Below, one piece after another: positions 1-7,426 of a stretch of DNA of 8,850 nucleotides (its first letter is position 1; every line of letters starts with the position of its first letter). Origin of the DNA: an uncultured Novosphingobium sp. (GTDB lineage Bacteria > Pseudomonadota > Alphaproteobacteria > Sphingomonadales > Sphingomonadaceae); the NCBI GenBank assembly GCA_937860195.1, contig CALMBN010000172.1:1-8850 (forward strand), written 5' to 3'. Below the pieces are notes generated by a model. The model was given only the letters and a program-made list of their open reading frames with translations. It ran no database searches and was not told the DNA's origin. The position numbers and the translations under genes are program-made.

Positions 1-1
1 T

Positions 2-1615
2 TTCAATGATATTATCGCGATCGGTGCGCTCTATCGCCCTGGCCCGATGGACAACATCCCCTTGTTCGGCAGGCGCAAGAATGGGGTGGAAAGCATCGAG
101 TACCCGCATCCCAAACTCGAACAAATCCTCGCCGAAACCTATGGGATCTTTGTCTATCAGGAACAGGTGATGCAGGCCGCGCAGTTGCTGGCGGGCTATT
201 CGCTCGGCGATGCAGACCTGTTGCGCCGCGCGATGGGCAAGAAGGACCAAAAGGAAATGGACGCCCAGCGAGCGCGCTTCATCGCGGGTGCCAGGGATTC
301 ATCGGGAATCGATCCGGACAAGGCCGACGAACTGTTCGACTTGATCGACAAGTTTGCCGGCTATGGTTTCAACAAAAGTCACGCGGCTGCCTATGCCTTG
401 CTGTCTTATCAGACCGCGTGGCTGAAAACGCATTACCCGCACGAATTCTATGCCGCTTCGATGTGTTTCGACATGCATCAATCCGAAAAGCTGGCTTCCT
501 ATGTCGATGACATGCAGCGGAGCGGCGTTTTGCTGGAAGGGCCCGACATCAACCGCAGCGAGGCCGAATATACGGTTGAGCGAACCGACGATGGCTATGC
601 CGTGCGCTATGCTCTGGCAGGCATCCGCAATGTCGGCGAAAAGGCGATGGATGCAATCGTGGCCGAGCGCGAGGCGCATGGCTGGTTCGAAAGCCTCGAC
701 GATCTGTTCCGCCGGGTACCGCAGGGTTCGATGAACCGCCGCCAATTGGAGGGGCTGGCCGGGGCTGGGGCTTTTGATGGGATCGAGCCGAACCGGGCCA
801 AGGTGATGGCAAACGCCGACATGCTGCTGGCGGTGGCCGAAGAGTCCGAACGGAGCCGTTCGAGCGGACAGGCTGCACTGTTCGGGGGCGATGACCATGC
901 CACCCCTGCGCTGCGGTTGGTCGAGGCAGAGCCTTGGACAAAGGCCGAACAGATGGCGAAGGAACGTGAGAATTTCGGGTTTTATTTCGCTGCTCACCCG
1001 GTTGAGCAATGGCGTGCGGTCGCCAGTGCCAATGGCGCGCGCAGCTACGCCAGTCTGATGGAAACCGGGGTTCCCGGCGGTGGCCGGGCGGGCGCAGTGA
1101 TCGCGGCTATGGTTGAAAGCGTCAACCGGGGTCGGACCAAGCGTGGCGGCGAGTTTATCCGAGCTGACTTCTCTGACGGCTCTGGGCAATTTACCGCCGC
1201 CTGCTTCGAGGAGGCGCTGGTTGAACCGATGCAGCAATGGGCCAGGGACGGCACCTGCCTGTTGCTCCAGGTCGAGCTCGATTCGCCCAGCCCGGACGAG
1301 CCACCACGGATCACCGTGCGCGGGGCAAGGCCGCTGTCCGAGGTGAAAAGTGCGGGAAGCATGGTGCTGAAGCTCGACGTGCTGCTGCCAGACGCCTTCG
1401 CCGAACTGGCCGGAATGCTGGTCGGCGGGGCAGACGGGCGCGGCGAAGTGATCGTCAGGTTGCGCACCGGATCGGGCGAGGAGCCGCTGGTCCGGCTCGG
1501 ACGTGATTTTCAGCTCGACGGAGATCTTGCAGAACGCTTGGCAAGTCTCGAAGGTGTTGCCAATGTAGCGTTGAGCGCGAAGCGAGGGACAGGTCACCTC
1601 AAACTCGTCGCGTAA
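2..1615 (+). CDS. dnaE: DNA polymerase III subunit alpha, C-terminal part (5' end outside window)
   Basis: This is the catalytic subunit of the replicative polymerase, which extends DNA as part of the polymerase III holoenzyme. The frame is open from the first complete codon and begins with FNDIIAIGALYRPGPMDNIP, a hallmark DnaE segment, so the apparent ATG at position 47 is internal. About 537 residues are visible. The conserved GYGFNKSHAAAYALLSYQ block starts near visible residue 120. A helix-hairpin-helix (AGIRNVGEKA) lies near residue 205, and QAALFG (from residue 290, bases 869-886) matches the internal beta-clamp-binding motif, QADMF in E. coli. An OB-fold (AGAVIAAMVESVNRG) starts near residue 364, and a C-terminal tail follows. 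The PHP and palm domains with the catalytic aspartates lie upstream of the window. The gene stops 26 bp before the acyl-CoA ligase with no terminator between them, so read-through is likely. Identification is secure; only the 5' extent is unknown. Confidence 0.97.
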   Translation, partial: FNDIIAIGALYRPGPMDNIPLFGRRKNGVESIEYPHPKLEQILAETYGIFVYQEQVMQAAQLLAGYSLGDADLLRRAMGKKDQKEMDAQRARFIAGARDSSGIDPDKADELFDLIDKFAGYGFNKSHAAAYALLSYQTAWLKTHYPHEFYAASMCFDMHQSEKLASYVDDMQRSGVLLEGPDINRSEAEYTVERTDDGYAVRYALAGIRNVGEKAMDAIVAEREAHGWFESLDDLFRRVPQGSMNRRQLEGLAGAGAFDGIEPNRAKVMANADMLLAVAEESERSRSSGQAALFGGDDHATPALRLVEAEPWTKAEQMAKERENFGFYFAAHPVEQWRAVASANGARSYASLMETGVPGGGRAGAVIAAMVESVNRGRTKRGGEFIRADFSDGSGQFTAACFEEALVEPMQQWARDGTCLLLQVELDSPSPDEPPRITVRGARPLSEVKSAGSMVLKLDVLLPDAFAELAGMLVGGADGRGEVIVRLRTGSGEEPLVRLGRDFQLDGDLAERLASLEGVANVALSAKRGTGHLKLVA

Positions 1616-1641
1616 ACAAAGCGAATTCGGGAGAGGCATCA

Positions 1642-3228
1642 ATGCTGGGAGCCATGCAGGACTGGGACCTTCGGGTCACGCGGATTATCGATCACGCCGC
1701 ACGCGAACACCCAAATCGGGAGATTGTCAGCCGCTGGGCCGATGGCAGCGAGACCCGCACGAACTGGGCCGAAGTGCGCCACGATGCGTTGAAGATGACG
1801 CAGGCCTTGCGCAAGCTTGGTGTGCAACCGGGTGATCGGATCGCGACCTTGGCGATGAACCACAGCCGCCATCTGGTCAGCTGGTACGGCGCAGTCGGTG
1901 TTGGCGGAGTGCTCCACACGATCAACCCTCGGCTGTTCGACGATCAGCTGGAATACATCGCCAACCACGCCGAAGATCAGGTCCTGCTTTATGATGCGGC
2001 GTTCCAGCCGATCATTGACCGGATGAAGCCGCGCTGGACCACGATCCGGCACTACATCTGCTTCGACAATGGCCAGTTTGAAGACTGGATCGCGCCCGAA
2101 GACGGGAACGCCGAGTGGGTCACCGGCGACGAGCGCGATCCCTGCATGCTGTGCTATACTAGCGGCACCACCGGCAATCCCAAGGGCGTGCTGTACGAGC
2201 ACCGCTCGACCATGCTTCACGCGATGACCAGCATTCAGCCGGCCTTGTTCGATTTCGATGCGCGCAGCGTGATGTTGCCGGTGGTGCCGATGTTCCATGC
2301 GGCGAGCTGGGGCCTGCCGTGGGGCGGGGCGGCGGCGGGAATCAAATTCGTGTTCTCGGCGGTCAACGATCCGGCCGTGCTGTGCGAGCTGATGAACCGC
2401 GAAAAGGTGACCCATTCGGCCGGGGTGCCGACCGTTTGGCTCGCGACGTTCCAACATATGGATGCGACCGGCGTGACGCTGCCCCATTTGCGTCAGGCGA
2501 TCATCGGCGGTTCGGCCGCGCCGCGCTTTATGCTCGAACGGCTGATGAAGGCCGGGGTCAATGTCGCCCACGCCTGGGGGATGACCGAAACCAGCCCGAT
2601 CGGCACCACCGGCGCGCGGACCTGGGACTGGGACGATCTCAGCTTCGAACAACAAGTCGATATCAAGGTGATGCAAGGGCGCACCCCGTTCGGGGTAGAG
2701 ATCCGCTGCGTTTCGCTCGACGATCCGACGCAGGAACTGCCCCGCGACGGCCAGAGCAGCGGGGCTTTGCAAGTGCGCGGACCGTGGGTGATCAAGCGCT
2801 ATTTCAAGGCTGAATCCGATGCGACTGATGCCGAACAGTGGTTCGATACCGGTGATGTCGCGATCATTCACCCTGACGGCAATCTGCAATTGACCGACCG
2901 GACCAAGGACGTGATCAAATCGGGCGGCGAATGGATCAGCTCGGTCGAGCTTGAGAACGCGGCAATGAGCCATCCGGCAGTGGCCGAAGCGGCGGCGATC
3001 GGGATCTACCACCCGCGCTGGGATGAACGCCCGATCCTGATCGTGGTCAAGAAGGCTGGGGCGGAAGTGTCGGGTGAGGAGATCAAAGCCCACCTGACCA
3101 AGACCGTCGCCAAATGGTGGCTGCCCGATGCGGTCGAATTCGTCGCCGAAATCCCGCATGGCGGCACCGGCAAAGTCAGCAAGAAGGATCTGCGTGAGCA
3201 GTTCAGGGACTATAAGTTGGCAGAATGA
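1642..3228 (+). CDS. medium-chain fatty acid--CoA ligase, AlkK-like (ANL superfamily)
   Basis: This 528-residue cytoplasmic enzyme should activate a fatty acid with ATP to acyl-AMP and then to acyl-CoA, feeding beta-oxidation or lipid synthesis. ANL motifs are complete: P-loop [11 protein letters not shown] at residues 172-182, GMTETSP at 313-319, TGD at 403-405, the hinge region [15 protein letters not shown] at 419-433 and the C-terminal catalytic lysine K511 in [13 protein letters not shown]. The N-terminus ([10 protein letters not shown]), HTINPRLF (92-99) and [11 protein letters not shown] (460-470) resemble what I recall of Pseudomonas AlkK, which acts on medium-chain acids. Chain-length preference is inferred from that likeness. 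The ATG at 1642 follows a GGGAG at 1629-1633; the in-frame ATG at 1654 is possible, but MLGAM fits the family. It lies 26 bp after dnaE. The TGA stop overlaps the first bases of the hairpin repeat that follows. Confidence 0.93.
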   Translation: MLGAMQDWDLRVTRIIDHAAREHPNREIVSRWADGSETRTNWAEVRHDALKMTQALRKLGVQPGDRIATLAMNHSRHLVSWYGAVGVGGVLHTINPRLFDDQLEYIANHAEDQVLLYDAAFQPIIDRMKPRWTTIRHYICFDNGQFEDWIAPEDGNAEWVTGDERDPCMLCYTSGTTGNPKGVLYEHRSTMLHAMTSIQPALFDFDARSVMLPVVPMFHAASWGLPWGGAAAGIKFVFSAVNDPAVLCELMNREKVTHSAGVPTVWLATFQHMDATGVTLPHLRQAIIGGSAAPRFMLERLMKAGVNVAHAWGMTETSPIGTTGARTWDWDDLSFEQQVDIKVMQGRTPFGVEIRCVSLDDPTQELPRDGQSSGALQVRGPWVIKRYFKAESDATDAEQWFDTGDVAIIHPDGNLQLTDRTKDVIKSGGEWISSVELENAAMSHPAVAEAAAIGIYHPRWDERPILIVVKKAGAEVSGEEIKAHLTKTVAKWWLPDAVEFVAEIPHGGTGKVSKKDLREQFRDYKLAE

Positions 3229-3360
3229 TCCTCCCCGGAACGGGGAGGTGGCGCGCCGAAGGCGTGACGGAGGGGTCGGGAGTTCCCCGCAAATTCAGTG
3301 CTTGGAGGCAACCTTCCGCCCCCCCCGCCCTGCGGCCACCTCCCCGTTCCGGGGAGGATC
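3227..3360. repeat. paired inverted REP-like hairpins (CCTCCCCG family)
   Basis: Two perfect 26-bp inverted arms lie at 3227-3252 and 3335-3360 around an 82-nt core. Each arm is itself a hairpin: CCTCCCCG / GAA / CGGGGAGG at 3230-3248 and CCTCCCCG / TTC / CGGGGAGG at 3339-3357, an 8-bp stem with a 3-nt loop. The core carries TGACGGAGGGG and a run of eight C (3319-3326). The element begins with the last two bases of the acyl-CoA ligase stop codon and ends 3 nt before the DUF1330 ribosome binding site. As I recall, near-identical units are scattered through sphingomonad and caulobacterial genomes, so this is probably a non-autonomous REP/BIME-type element. No coding content is credible. It could also terminate transcription or stabilise RNA, which is inference. 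Confidence 0.85.
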
Positions 3361-3363
3361 AAG

Positions 3364-3368
3364 AGGAG
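3364..3368 (+). promoter_or_regulatory. ribosome binding site of the DUF1330 gene
   Basis: AGGAG lies 6 nt before the ATG at 3375, a good Shine-Dalgarno spacing. It decides the start: the frame stays open upstream to 3225, but that extension only reads through the hairpin repeat and encodes a low-complexity proline/arginine stretch. Confidence 0.8.
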
Positions 3369-3374
3369 ACTATC

Positions 3375-3782
3375 ATGACAGCCTACATCGATCCCTCGCG
3401 CGAAAACTTTCAGGTCTTCAAGGATCTGCCGCGGGATACGCCGATCCAGATGCTCAATCTGATCAAGCTGCGCGAACTGGCAGACTATCCGGAAGGTCAT
3501 CCCAGCTATGGCAAGGGCCTAACCGGGGCCGAGGCCTATGCGATCTACAAGGCTGGCTTTCAGAAACTGGTCGCGGGCTCCGGCGCAGCGATGATCTGGC
3601 ACCCGCCGCTGGAATGCGTTGTCACCGGCCCAGCCGACGAATGGGACGAGATTTTCGTGATGGGCTATCCCAACAGCAGCGCGTTCATGGCGATGGTCAA
3701 GAACGAGGAATATGTTCGCGATGTCTTGCCCCACCGCACGGCGGCGGTGGCGGATAGCCGGCTTATTCGGTTTGCAGGCTAA
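3375..3782 (+). CDS. DUF1330 domain-containing protein
   Basis: This 135-residue protein begins MTAYIDPSRENFQVF and contains IQMLNLIKLRE (24-34), GAEAYAIYK (51-59) and DEIFVMGYPNSSAFMAMVKNEEY (90-112). This is the pattern of DUF1330, a small ferredoxin-like alpha/beta-barrel fold whose members usually have no assigned function. No signal peptide, membrane segment or cysteine cluster is visible, so it should be cytoplasmic. The start follows the AGGAG at 3364-3368; starts farther upstream would translate the repeat. It follows the acyl-CoA ligase on the same strand with only the repeat between, so it may be co-transcribed, but no specific substrate can be inferred from this. The TAA stop overlaps the convergent radical SAM gene by 4 bp. 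The family call is fairly confident; the biochemical role is unknown. Confidence 0.85.
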   Translation: MTAYIDPSRENFQVFKDLPRDTPIQMLNLIKLRELADYPEGHPSYGKGLTGAEAYAIYKAGFQKLVAGSGAAMIWHPPLECVVTGPADEWDEIFVMGYPNSSAFMAMVKNEEYVRDVLPHRTAAVADSRLIRFAG

Positions 3783-4855
3783 AACAGCCGCAACTGCCCA
3801 TCCATCGGGGGCCGCACGAACTGGCTACAATCCAGTATCGGCTGCTCGCGGTTGAGCCCCAGCCGTTTGGCTGCGATCCGGAATCGGTGGCGGAAAATGT
3901 CGGCCCAGGGGCCGAGCGGCTTCATCCGGGTAAAGAAGCCGGGATCGTTGTCCTTCCCCTCGCGGACCGACTGGACGATGCCCATCACCTTCCCTGCGCG
4001 GTCGGGGTAGTGGACGTCCAGCCACTCGCGGAACAGGGGCGCGACTTCGTGCGGCAGGCGCAGCATGATCCAGCTGGCGGTCTGAACTCCGCGCTCGGAG
4101 GCTTCTTGCAAAATGCCTTCGATGAATTCATCGGTGATGGAGGGGATCACCGGGGCGACCGAGACATGCGCGGGGATGCCCGTGGCGGCCAGCTTTTCCA
4201 GCGTCTCCAGTCGTTTGGCTGGGGAACTTGCGCGTGGTTCTAGCAGGCCGGATAGCTTGGGATCAAGGCTGGTGACTGAGACGCTGACCGCCGTCAGGTT
4301 CAGCCGTGCCAGCTCGCTCAGCAAATCCAGATCGCGCAGCACCCGCGCGCTCTTGGTGGTGATGGTCACCGGATGGCGCGCTTCAAGGCAAACTTCCAGC
4401 ACGCCGCGCGTGATCCGATAGCGTTCCTCGATCGGTTGATAGGGATCGGTATTGGTGCCCATCGCGATCGGGGCGGGTTTGTAACCAGGCTTGCCCAGAG
4501 TCTCGCGCAGCAGCTGCGCCGCATTGGGTTTGGCGAACAGCTTCGTTTCGAAATCAAGCCCGGGCGAGAGATCGTGGAAGGCGTGGCTGGGGCGGGCATA
4601 GCAATAGACGCAGCCATGCTCGCACCCGCGATAGGCGTTGATCGAGCGGTCAAACGGAATGTCTGGCGACTGGTTGAAGCTGACGATCGTGCGGGCGTGT
4701 TCTTCAATCACTACCGTGCGCAGTTTGGGGCCTGGGCCGTCAATTCCATCGCGGGCATCCAGCCAATCCCCATCGACTTCACGCGCGGCGAGGCCAAAGC
4801 GCTGCGGCACTGCGGCGGATTGGGCACCGCGACCGTGGAGAGGGGGAGGGGGCAT
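3779..4855 (-). CDS. PA0069-family radical SAM protein (SplB-like)
   Basis: This 358-residue radical SAM enzyme has its iron-sulfur cysteines in RGCEHGCVYC (C78, C82, C85; spacing C-x3-C-x2-C), preceded by FNQSPDIPFDRSINAY and followed by the family signature ARPSHAFHDLSPGLDFETKLFAKP. MGTNTDPYQPIEERY and VTITTKSARVLRDLDLL further match the PA0069 / Rv2578c-type group, related to spore photoproduct lyase; no substrate is established as far as I know. The ATG at 4855 gives MPPPPLHGRGAQ, an N-terminus I associate with this group in sphingomonads. An in-frame ATG at 4906 would add 17 hydrophobic residues from an AT-rich leader and is less likely for a cytosolic enzyme. No strong ribosome binding site is visible before either start. 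The gene follows moaB on the same strand but is separated by a hairpin repeat, so it may have its own promoter. Confidence 0.9.
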   Translation of the reverse strand: MPPPPLHGRGAQSAAVPQRFGLAAREVDGDWLDARDGIDGPGPKLRTVVIEEHARTIVSFNQSPDIPFDRSINAYRGCEHGCVYCYARPSHAFHDLSPGLDFETKLFAKPNAAQLLRETLGKPGYKPAPIAMGTNTDPYQPIEERYRITRGVLEVCLEARHPVTITTKSARVLRDLDLLSELARLNLTAVSVSVTSLDPKLSGLLEPRASSPAKRLETLEKLAATGIPAHVSVAPVIPSITDEFIEGILQEASERGVQTASWIMLRLPHEVAPLFREWLDVHYPDRAGKVMGIVQSVREGKDNDPGFFTRMKPLGPWADIFRHRFRIAAKRLGLNREQPILDCSQFVRPPMDGQLRLF

Positions 4856-4922
4856 TCTTGCGATAGAACATAAAAGGAACAAAAAGACAAGTTTATTGAG
4901 CCACAAGCTCCCTGCCCACGCC
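4856..4922 (-). promoter_or_regulatory. AT-rich leader, candidate promoter region of the radical SAM gene
   Basis: The stretch at about 4861-4905 is clearly richer in A and T than its GC-rich surroundings and lies directly upstream of the radical SAM start on the - strand. TTGTCT (about 4886-4891 on the + coordinates) could be a -35 hexamer, but no well-spaced, well-matched -10 follows. Promoter function is therefore an inference from composition and position. Confidence 0.25.
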
Positions 4923-5061
4923 CGTCACTCTGAACTTGTTTCAGGGCCCATCAAGCGGCACGCCCAGATGTCCCGCTTGCAAGGGTGCGGCTCCGTCTTG
5001 CTGCGGCGACAACCAACTGGGCGATACGAGAAATGGGTCCTGAAACAAGTTCAGGATGACG
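4923..5061. repeat. paired inverted REP-like hairpins (CCTGAAACAAGTTCAGG family)
   Basis: Two inverted 29-bp arms at 4923-4951 and 5033-5061 match with 3 mismatches around an 81-nt core. Each arm folds on itself: CTGAA / CTTGT / TTCAG at 4930-4944 and TCCTGAA / ACAAG / TTCAGGA at 5038-5056. Inside the core, CAAGCGG (4952-4958) pairs with CCGCTTG (4973-4979). The element sits between moaB and the radical SAM gene, beginning 26 nt beyond the moaB stop. I recall this GTCATCCTGAACTTGTTTCAGGA-type palindrome as common in sphingomonad intergenic regions, so a dispersed REP-type element is the best reading. It may also end moaB transcripts. The frames crossing it carry no recognisable protein. Confidence 0.8.
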
Positions 5062-5086
5062 GAGAAGGTATGGCTGGTCTGGCGGT

Positions 5087-5614
5087 CTAAACCTCTCGCA
5101 ATCGCGGCATCAGCTCGACAAAATTGCACGGCCGGTTCCGGCTATCGAGCTGCTCGGCCAGGATCCCGTCCCAGCCGTCTTTCACCGCGCCGTTCGATCC
5201 GGGCAGGGCGAAAATGTAGACCCCGCGCGCCAGCACGGCGCAGGCGCGGCTTTGCACGGTGCTGGTGCCGATGCTCTGATAGCTGATCCAGCGGAATAGC
5301 TCACCGAAACCCGGGATGTCTTTGTCCTTGATCCGGCCCAGCGCTTCGGGCGTCACATCGCGGCCGGTCAGGCCAGTGCCGCCGGTCGTGACGATCGCGT
5401 CGGCCAAGCCTTCGTCAATCCACGAATTGAGTTTTGCAGTGATGGCGGGCACATCATCCTTGACCACCGCCCGCGCCGCCAGCCGGTGTCCAGCGGCTCT
5501 GATCCGCTCTTCCAGCAGCGCGCCTGAGGTATCGGTGTTCATGTCGCGGGTGTCGGACACGGTCAGGACCGCCAGATTAATCGGCTTGAACGATCTAGCC
5601 AGATCAATGGCCAC
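5087..5614 (-). CDS. moaB: molybdenum cofactor biosynthesis protein B (MoaB/Mog family)
   Basis: This 175-residue cytoplasmic protein belongs to the MoaB/Mog family, which binds molybdopterin and, in active members, adenylates it before molybdate insertion. The signature TTGGTGLTGRDVTPEAL spans residues 76-92 and FALPGSNGAVKDGWDGIL spans 135-152; LAVLTVSDTRD (14-24) begins the Rossmann-like core. The length and the FELFRWISYQS-like helix (GFGELFRWISYQSIGTSTVQSRA) fit MoaB better than the gephyrin/MogA type. The start is GTG at 5614, overlapping the end of the upstream lytic transglycosylase gene by 11 bp, which suggests translational coupling; no strong ribosome binding site is visible. No other cofactor-synthesis genes are in the window, so pathway partners must lie elsewhere. 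Whether it is a true adenylyltransferase, or an inactive paralogue as E. coli MoaB is often considered, cannot be told from sequence alone. Confidence 0.93.
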   Translation of the reverse strand: MAIDLARSFKPINLAVLTVSDTRDMNTDTSGALLEERIRAAGHRLAARAVVKDDVPAITAKLNSWIDEGLADAIVTTGGTGLTGRDVTPEALGRIKDKDIPGFGELFRWISYQSIGTSTVQSRACAVLARGVYIFALPGSNGAVKDGWDGILAEQLDSRNRPCNFVELMPRLREV

Positions 5615-7388
5615 GCTGGATCGTCCCGTCGGCGCGCATGCGCACAGCTTTCGATCCGGTCAGGCCGGGAAAGGTCGGCCACAGTCCTTGCGCCAACGCC
5701 ATCCGGCTTTCCGATGGCCCGCCCGCCTGCCGCTCATACATCCAGTAATTGCGCATCACGATGTTCACGTACCCGCGGGTTTCCCAATAGGGCACGGATT
5801 CGATCCAAAGCAGCGGATCGCCCTTGTCCTTGATTTCGAAATTCCAGCGGGTGATCGGGGTGAGCCCGGCGTTGTAGGCAGCCATTACCTTTGGCAACAG
5901 TCCCTGGGTGCCGGGCGAATCGCGCAGCATTTCCATGTGCTTTTGCCCGAAGGCCAGATTGACTTCGGGCTTGGACAGGCTCTGGGCAGAACCGGAAACA
6001 CCGAGCGATCCAGTGTGATCTTTCGCCGCTGCGGGCATGATCTGCAACAGCCCGCGCGCGCCGGCCGGACTGACTGCTTTGGTGCGGAACACCGATTCTT
6101 GCAGAGTATGAGCATAGACCAATGCCGGATCGACTTTCCAGCCGTTCACCGGGGTCCATTTAGGAGTCGGGAAGCGCGCGGCTGGTTCAGGTTTGCCGCC
6201 AGCCGGAGCATTATAGGACATCCATAGCTGGGTCCCGGGCGTGCCAAGGCTTCGGGCAAGCCGCGAAAGCGGTTGATACTGTCCGGGCGTTCCAATTCGG
6301 GCCTGATGGCGCAATACCTCGTCGGCAAGCCCATCCTGCCCGATCTCTGCCAGCATCACTGCCGAGCGAACATTGGGCACATCGCGCAAGGCTTGCCAGT
6401 CATTCTGGGTGAGGTCTGGCGCTTCGTGGGTCCTGGGCAGGGTCATGCCAAGCTGTTCGGCGGCTAGCATGCCATAAAGCGTCTCATCCAAACGCGCAGC
6501 GGCCCGCAATGGTGTGGCGGCTGCCTCCGGCTTGCGGCAGCGGATCAACGCCCGGCTTTGCCAATAAAACCCGGCGGCTTTCAGTTCATTGTTGTCGGAA
6601 AGCTGGGCGGTCTTGCTGAATGCATCGGCCGCTCCTGCGCAATCGTCGAGTCGCCACGCGGCCAGACCCGCGATCCACCAGCCTTCGGCGACCCACGGAC
6701 CATCACCATCCTGCGCGGTCTGGGCCAAGGCATAGGCGCTGGCATCGTCATTCTCGATGTAAAAGCTCCACGATACCTTGCTGCGCCATTCGGCACGGGC
6801 GCGGGGGGATAGCTGGCTGTCTATCCCGTCGAGCACGGCCTTGGCACCCGCCGGATCATCGGCCTTGATCTTGCCGCCTATCGCACCTGCGACCGATCCG
6901 GGCATGGTTCCATCATTGGCCTCGCGCGGGCGGATTCGTTTGGCAAAGCTGGGCTGGCTGACCAGCCGGTTTTCCTGCGGCAAGGCGGGCAGAATGGTTG
7001 CCCCGCGCTTGGTCGCAAGGCTTTCAATCTGTTCGGCTTGCGGCAGCGAGACCCCGTTCGCGAGCCAGGCATTCAGGGCTTCGAGCTCGATCTTGGGCGA
7101 ATTCGGGGCGAGAAAATATTCGGCCCGCGCCACCTGATGCAGCGGGCCATCGGGCCGCTGGGCGAACATCGCCTGAACCCGCGTCCAATCGCCCCGGTCA
7201 ATCGCGGCAAACAGCTCGCGGTAGAAGCTCCGGTCCTCGGCGCTAAGCAGCGCGGGGACAGCCGATCGGTCAGTCCGTTTGGCGAAGTATTCCATCGCGG
7301 CGGAATTGGCCTGTGCAGCTTGCGGTGCGATCAGCACAACAACGGCCGCGCCAACGGCGGCAAGGGTTTTGAAACTGGCACTACGCAC
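5604..7388 (-). CDS. soluble lytic murein transglycosylase, Slt70-like, exported
   Basis: This periplasmic enzyme cleaves peptidoglycan between MurNAc and GlcNAc, forming 1,6-anhydro ends. With the GTG start at 7388 it has 594 residues and opens with a clear signal peptide: RSASFK, a hydrophobic core AAVGAAVVVLIAP, and a cleavage site after AQA (about residue 27). An ATG at 7460 would add 24 charged residues in front, overlap the upstream gene and bury the signal, so GTG is preferred; GGGGA lies 9 nt before it. A long alpha-helical, tetratricopeptide-like superhelix covers roughly residues 30-390. The SLT domain follows, with catalytic glutamate E431 in LQESVFRTKAVSPAGARGLLQIMP, then AAYNAG (503-508) and ESVPYWETRGYVNIVMRN (530-547). 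Two cysteines (C250, C284) in the helical part could form a periplasmic disulfide. The stop overlaps moaB by 11 bp. Confidence 0.94.
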   Translation of the reverse strand: MRSASFKTLAAVGAAVVVLIAPQAAQANSAAMEYFAKRTDRSAVPALLSAEDRSFYRELFAAIDRGDWTRVQAMFAQRPDGPLHQVARAEYFLAPNSPKIELEALNAWLANGVSLPQAEQIESLATKRGATILPALPQENRLVSQPSFAKRIRPREANDGTMPGSVAGAIGGKIKADDPAGAKAVLDGIDSQLSPRARAEWRSKVSWSFYIENDDASAYALAQTAQDGDGPWVAEGWWIAGLAAWRLDDCAGAADAFSKTAQLSDNNELKAAGFYWQSRALIRCRKPEAAATPLRAAARLDETLYGMLAAEQLGMTLPRTHEAPDLTQNDWQALRDVPNVRSAVMLAEIGQDGLADEVLRHQARIGTPGQYQPLSRLARSLGTPGTQLWMSYNAPAGGKPEPAARFPTPKWTPVNGWKVDPALVYAHTLQESVFRTKAVSPAGARGLLQIMPAAAKDHTGSLGVSGSAQSLSKPEVNLAFGQKHMEMLRDSPGTQGLLPKVMAAYNAGLTPITRWNFEIKDKGDPLLWIESVPYWETRGYVNIVMRNYWMYERQAGGPSESRMALAQGLWPTFPGLTGSKAVRMRADGTIQRGH

Positions 7389-7426
7389 GTTGTCTTTTCC
7401 CCGCTCAGTCCCGCTGGACTGTGGTT

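Noticed and set aside
299..1642. Long open frame of 447 codons on the - strand opposite dnaE
   Set aside because: It is antisense to the well-supported dnaE coding frame, has no recognisable domain, and long antisense frames are expected from the codon bias of GC-rich genomes.
1639..3159. Long open frame of 506 codons on the - strand opposite the acyl-CoA ligase
   Set aside because: It mirrors the ligase codon by codon, is rich in His/Arg/Gly/Asp without domain structure, and has no family likeness.
3319..3326. Run of eight C as a phase-variable tract
   Set aside because: It lies in the core of a non-coding repeat, not in a gene or at a promoter spacing, so slippage would have no evident switch effect.
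3225..3374. N-terminal extension of the DUF1330 frame
   Set aside because: It translates the hairpin repeat, overlaps the ligase stop, and a good ribosome binding site precedes the ATG at 3375.
3227..5061. CRISPR array or insertion sequence
   Set aside because: There are only two unrelated paired palindromes, with no regularly spaced direct repeats and no transposase or cas gene in the window.
5316..6227. 303-codon + strand frame opposite moaB and the transglycosylase
   Set aside because: It crosses the ends of two confident - strand genes, is low-complexity and shows no known motif.
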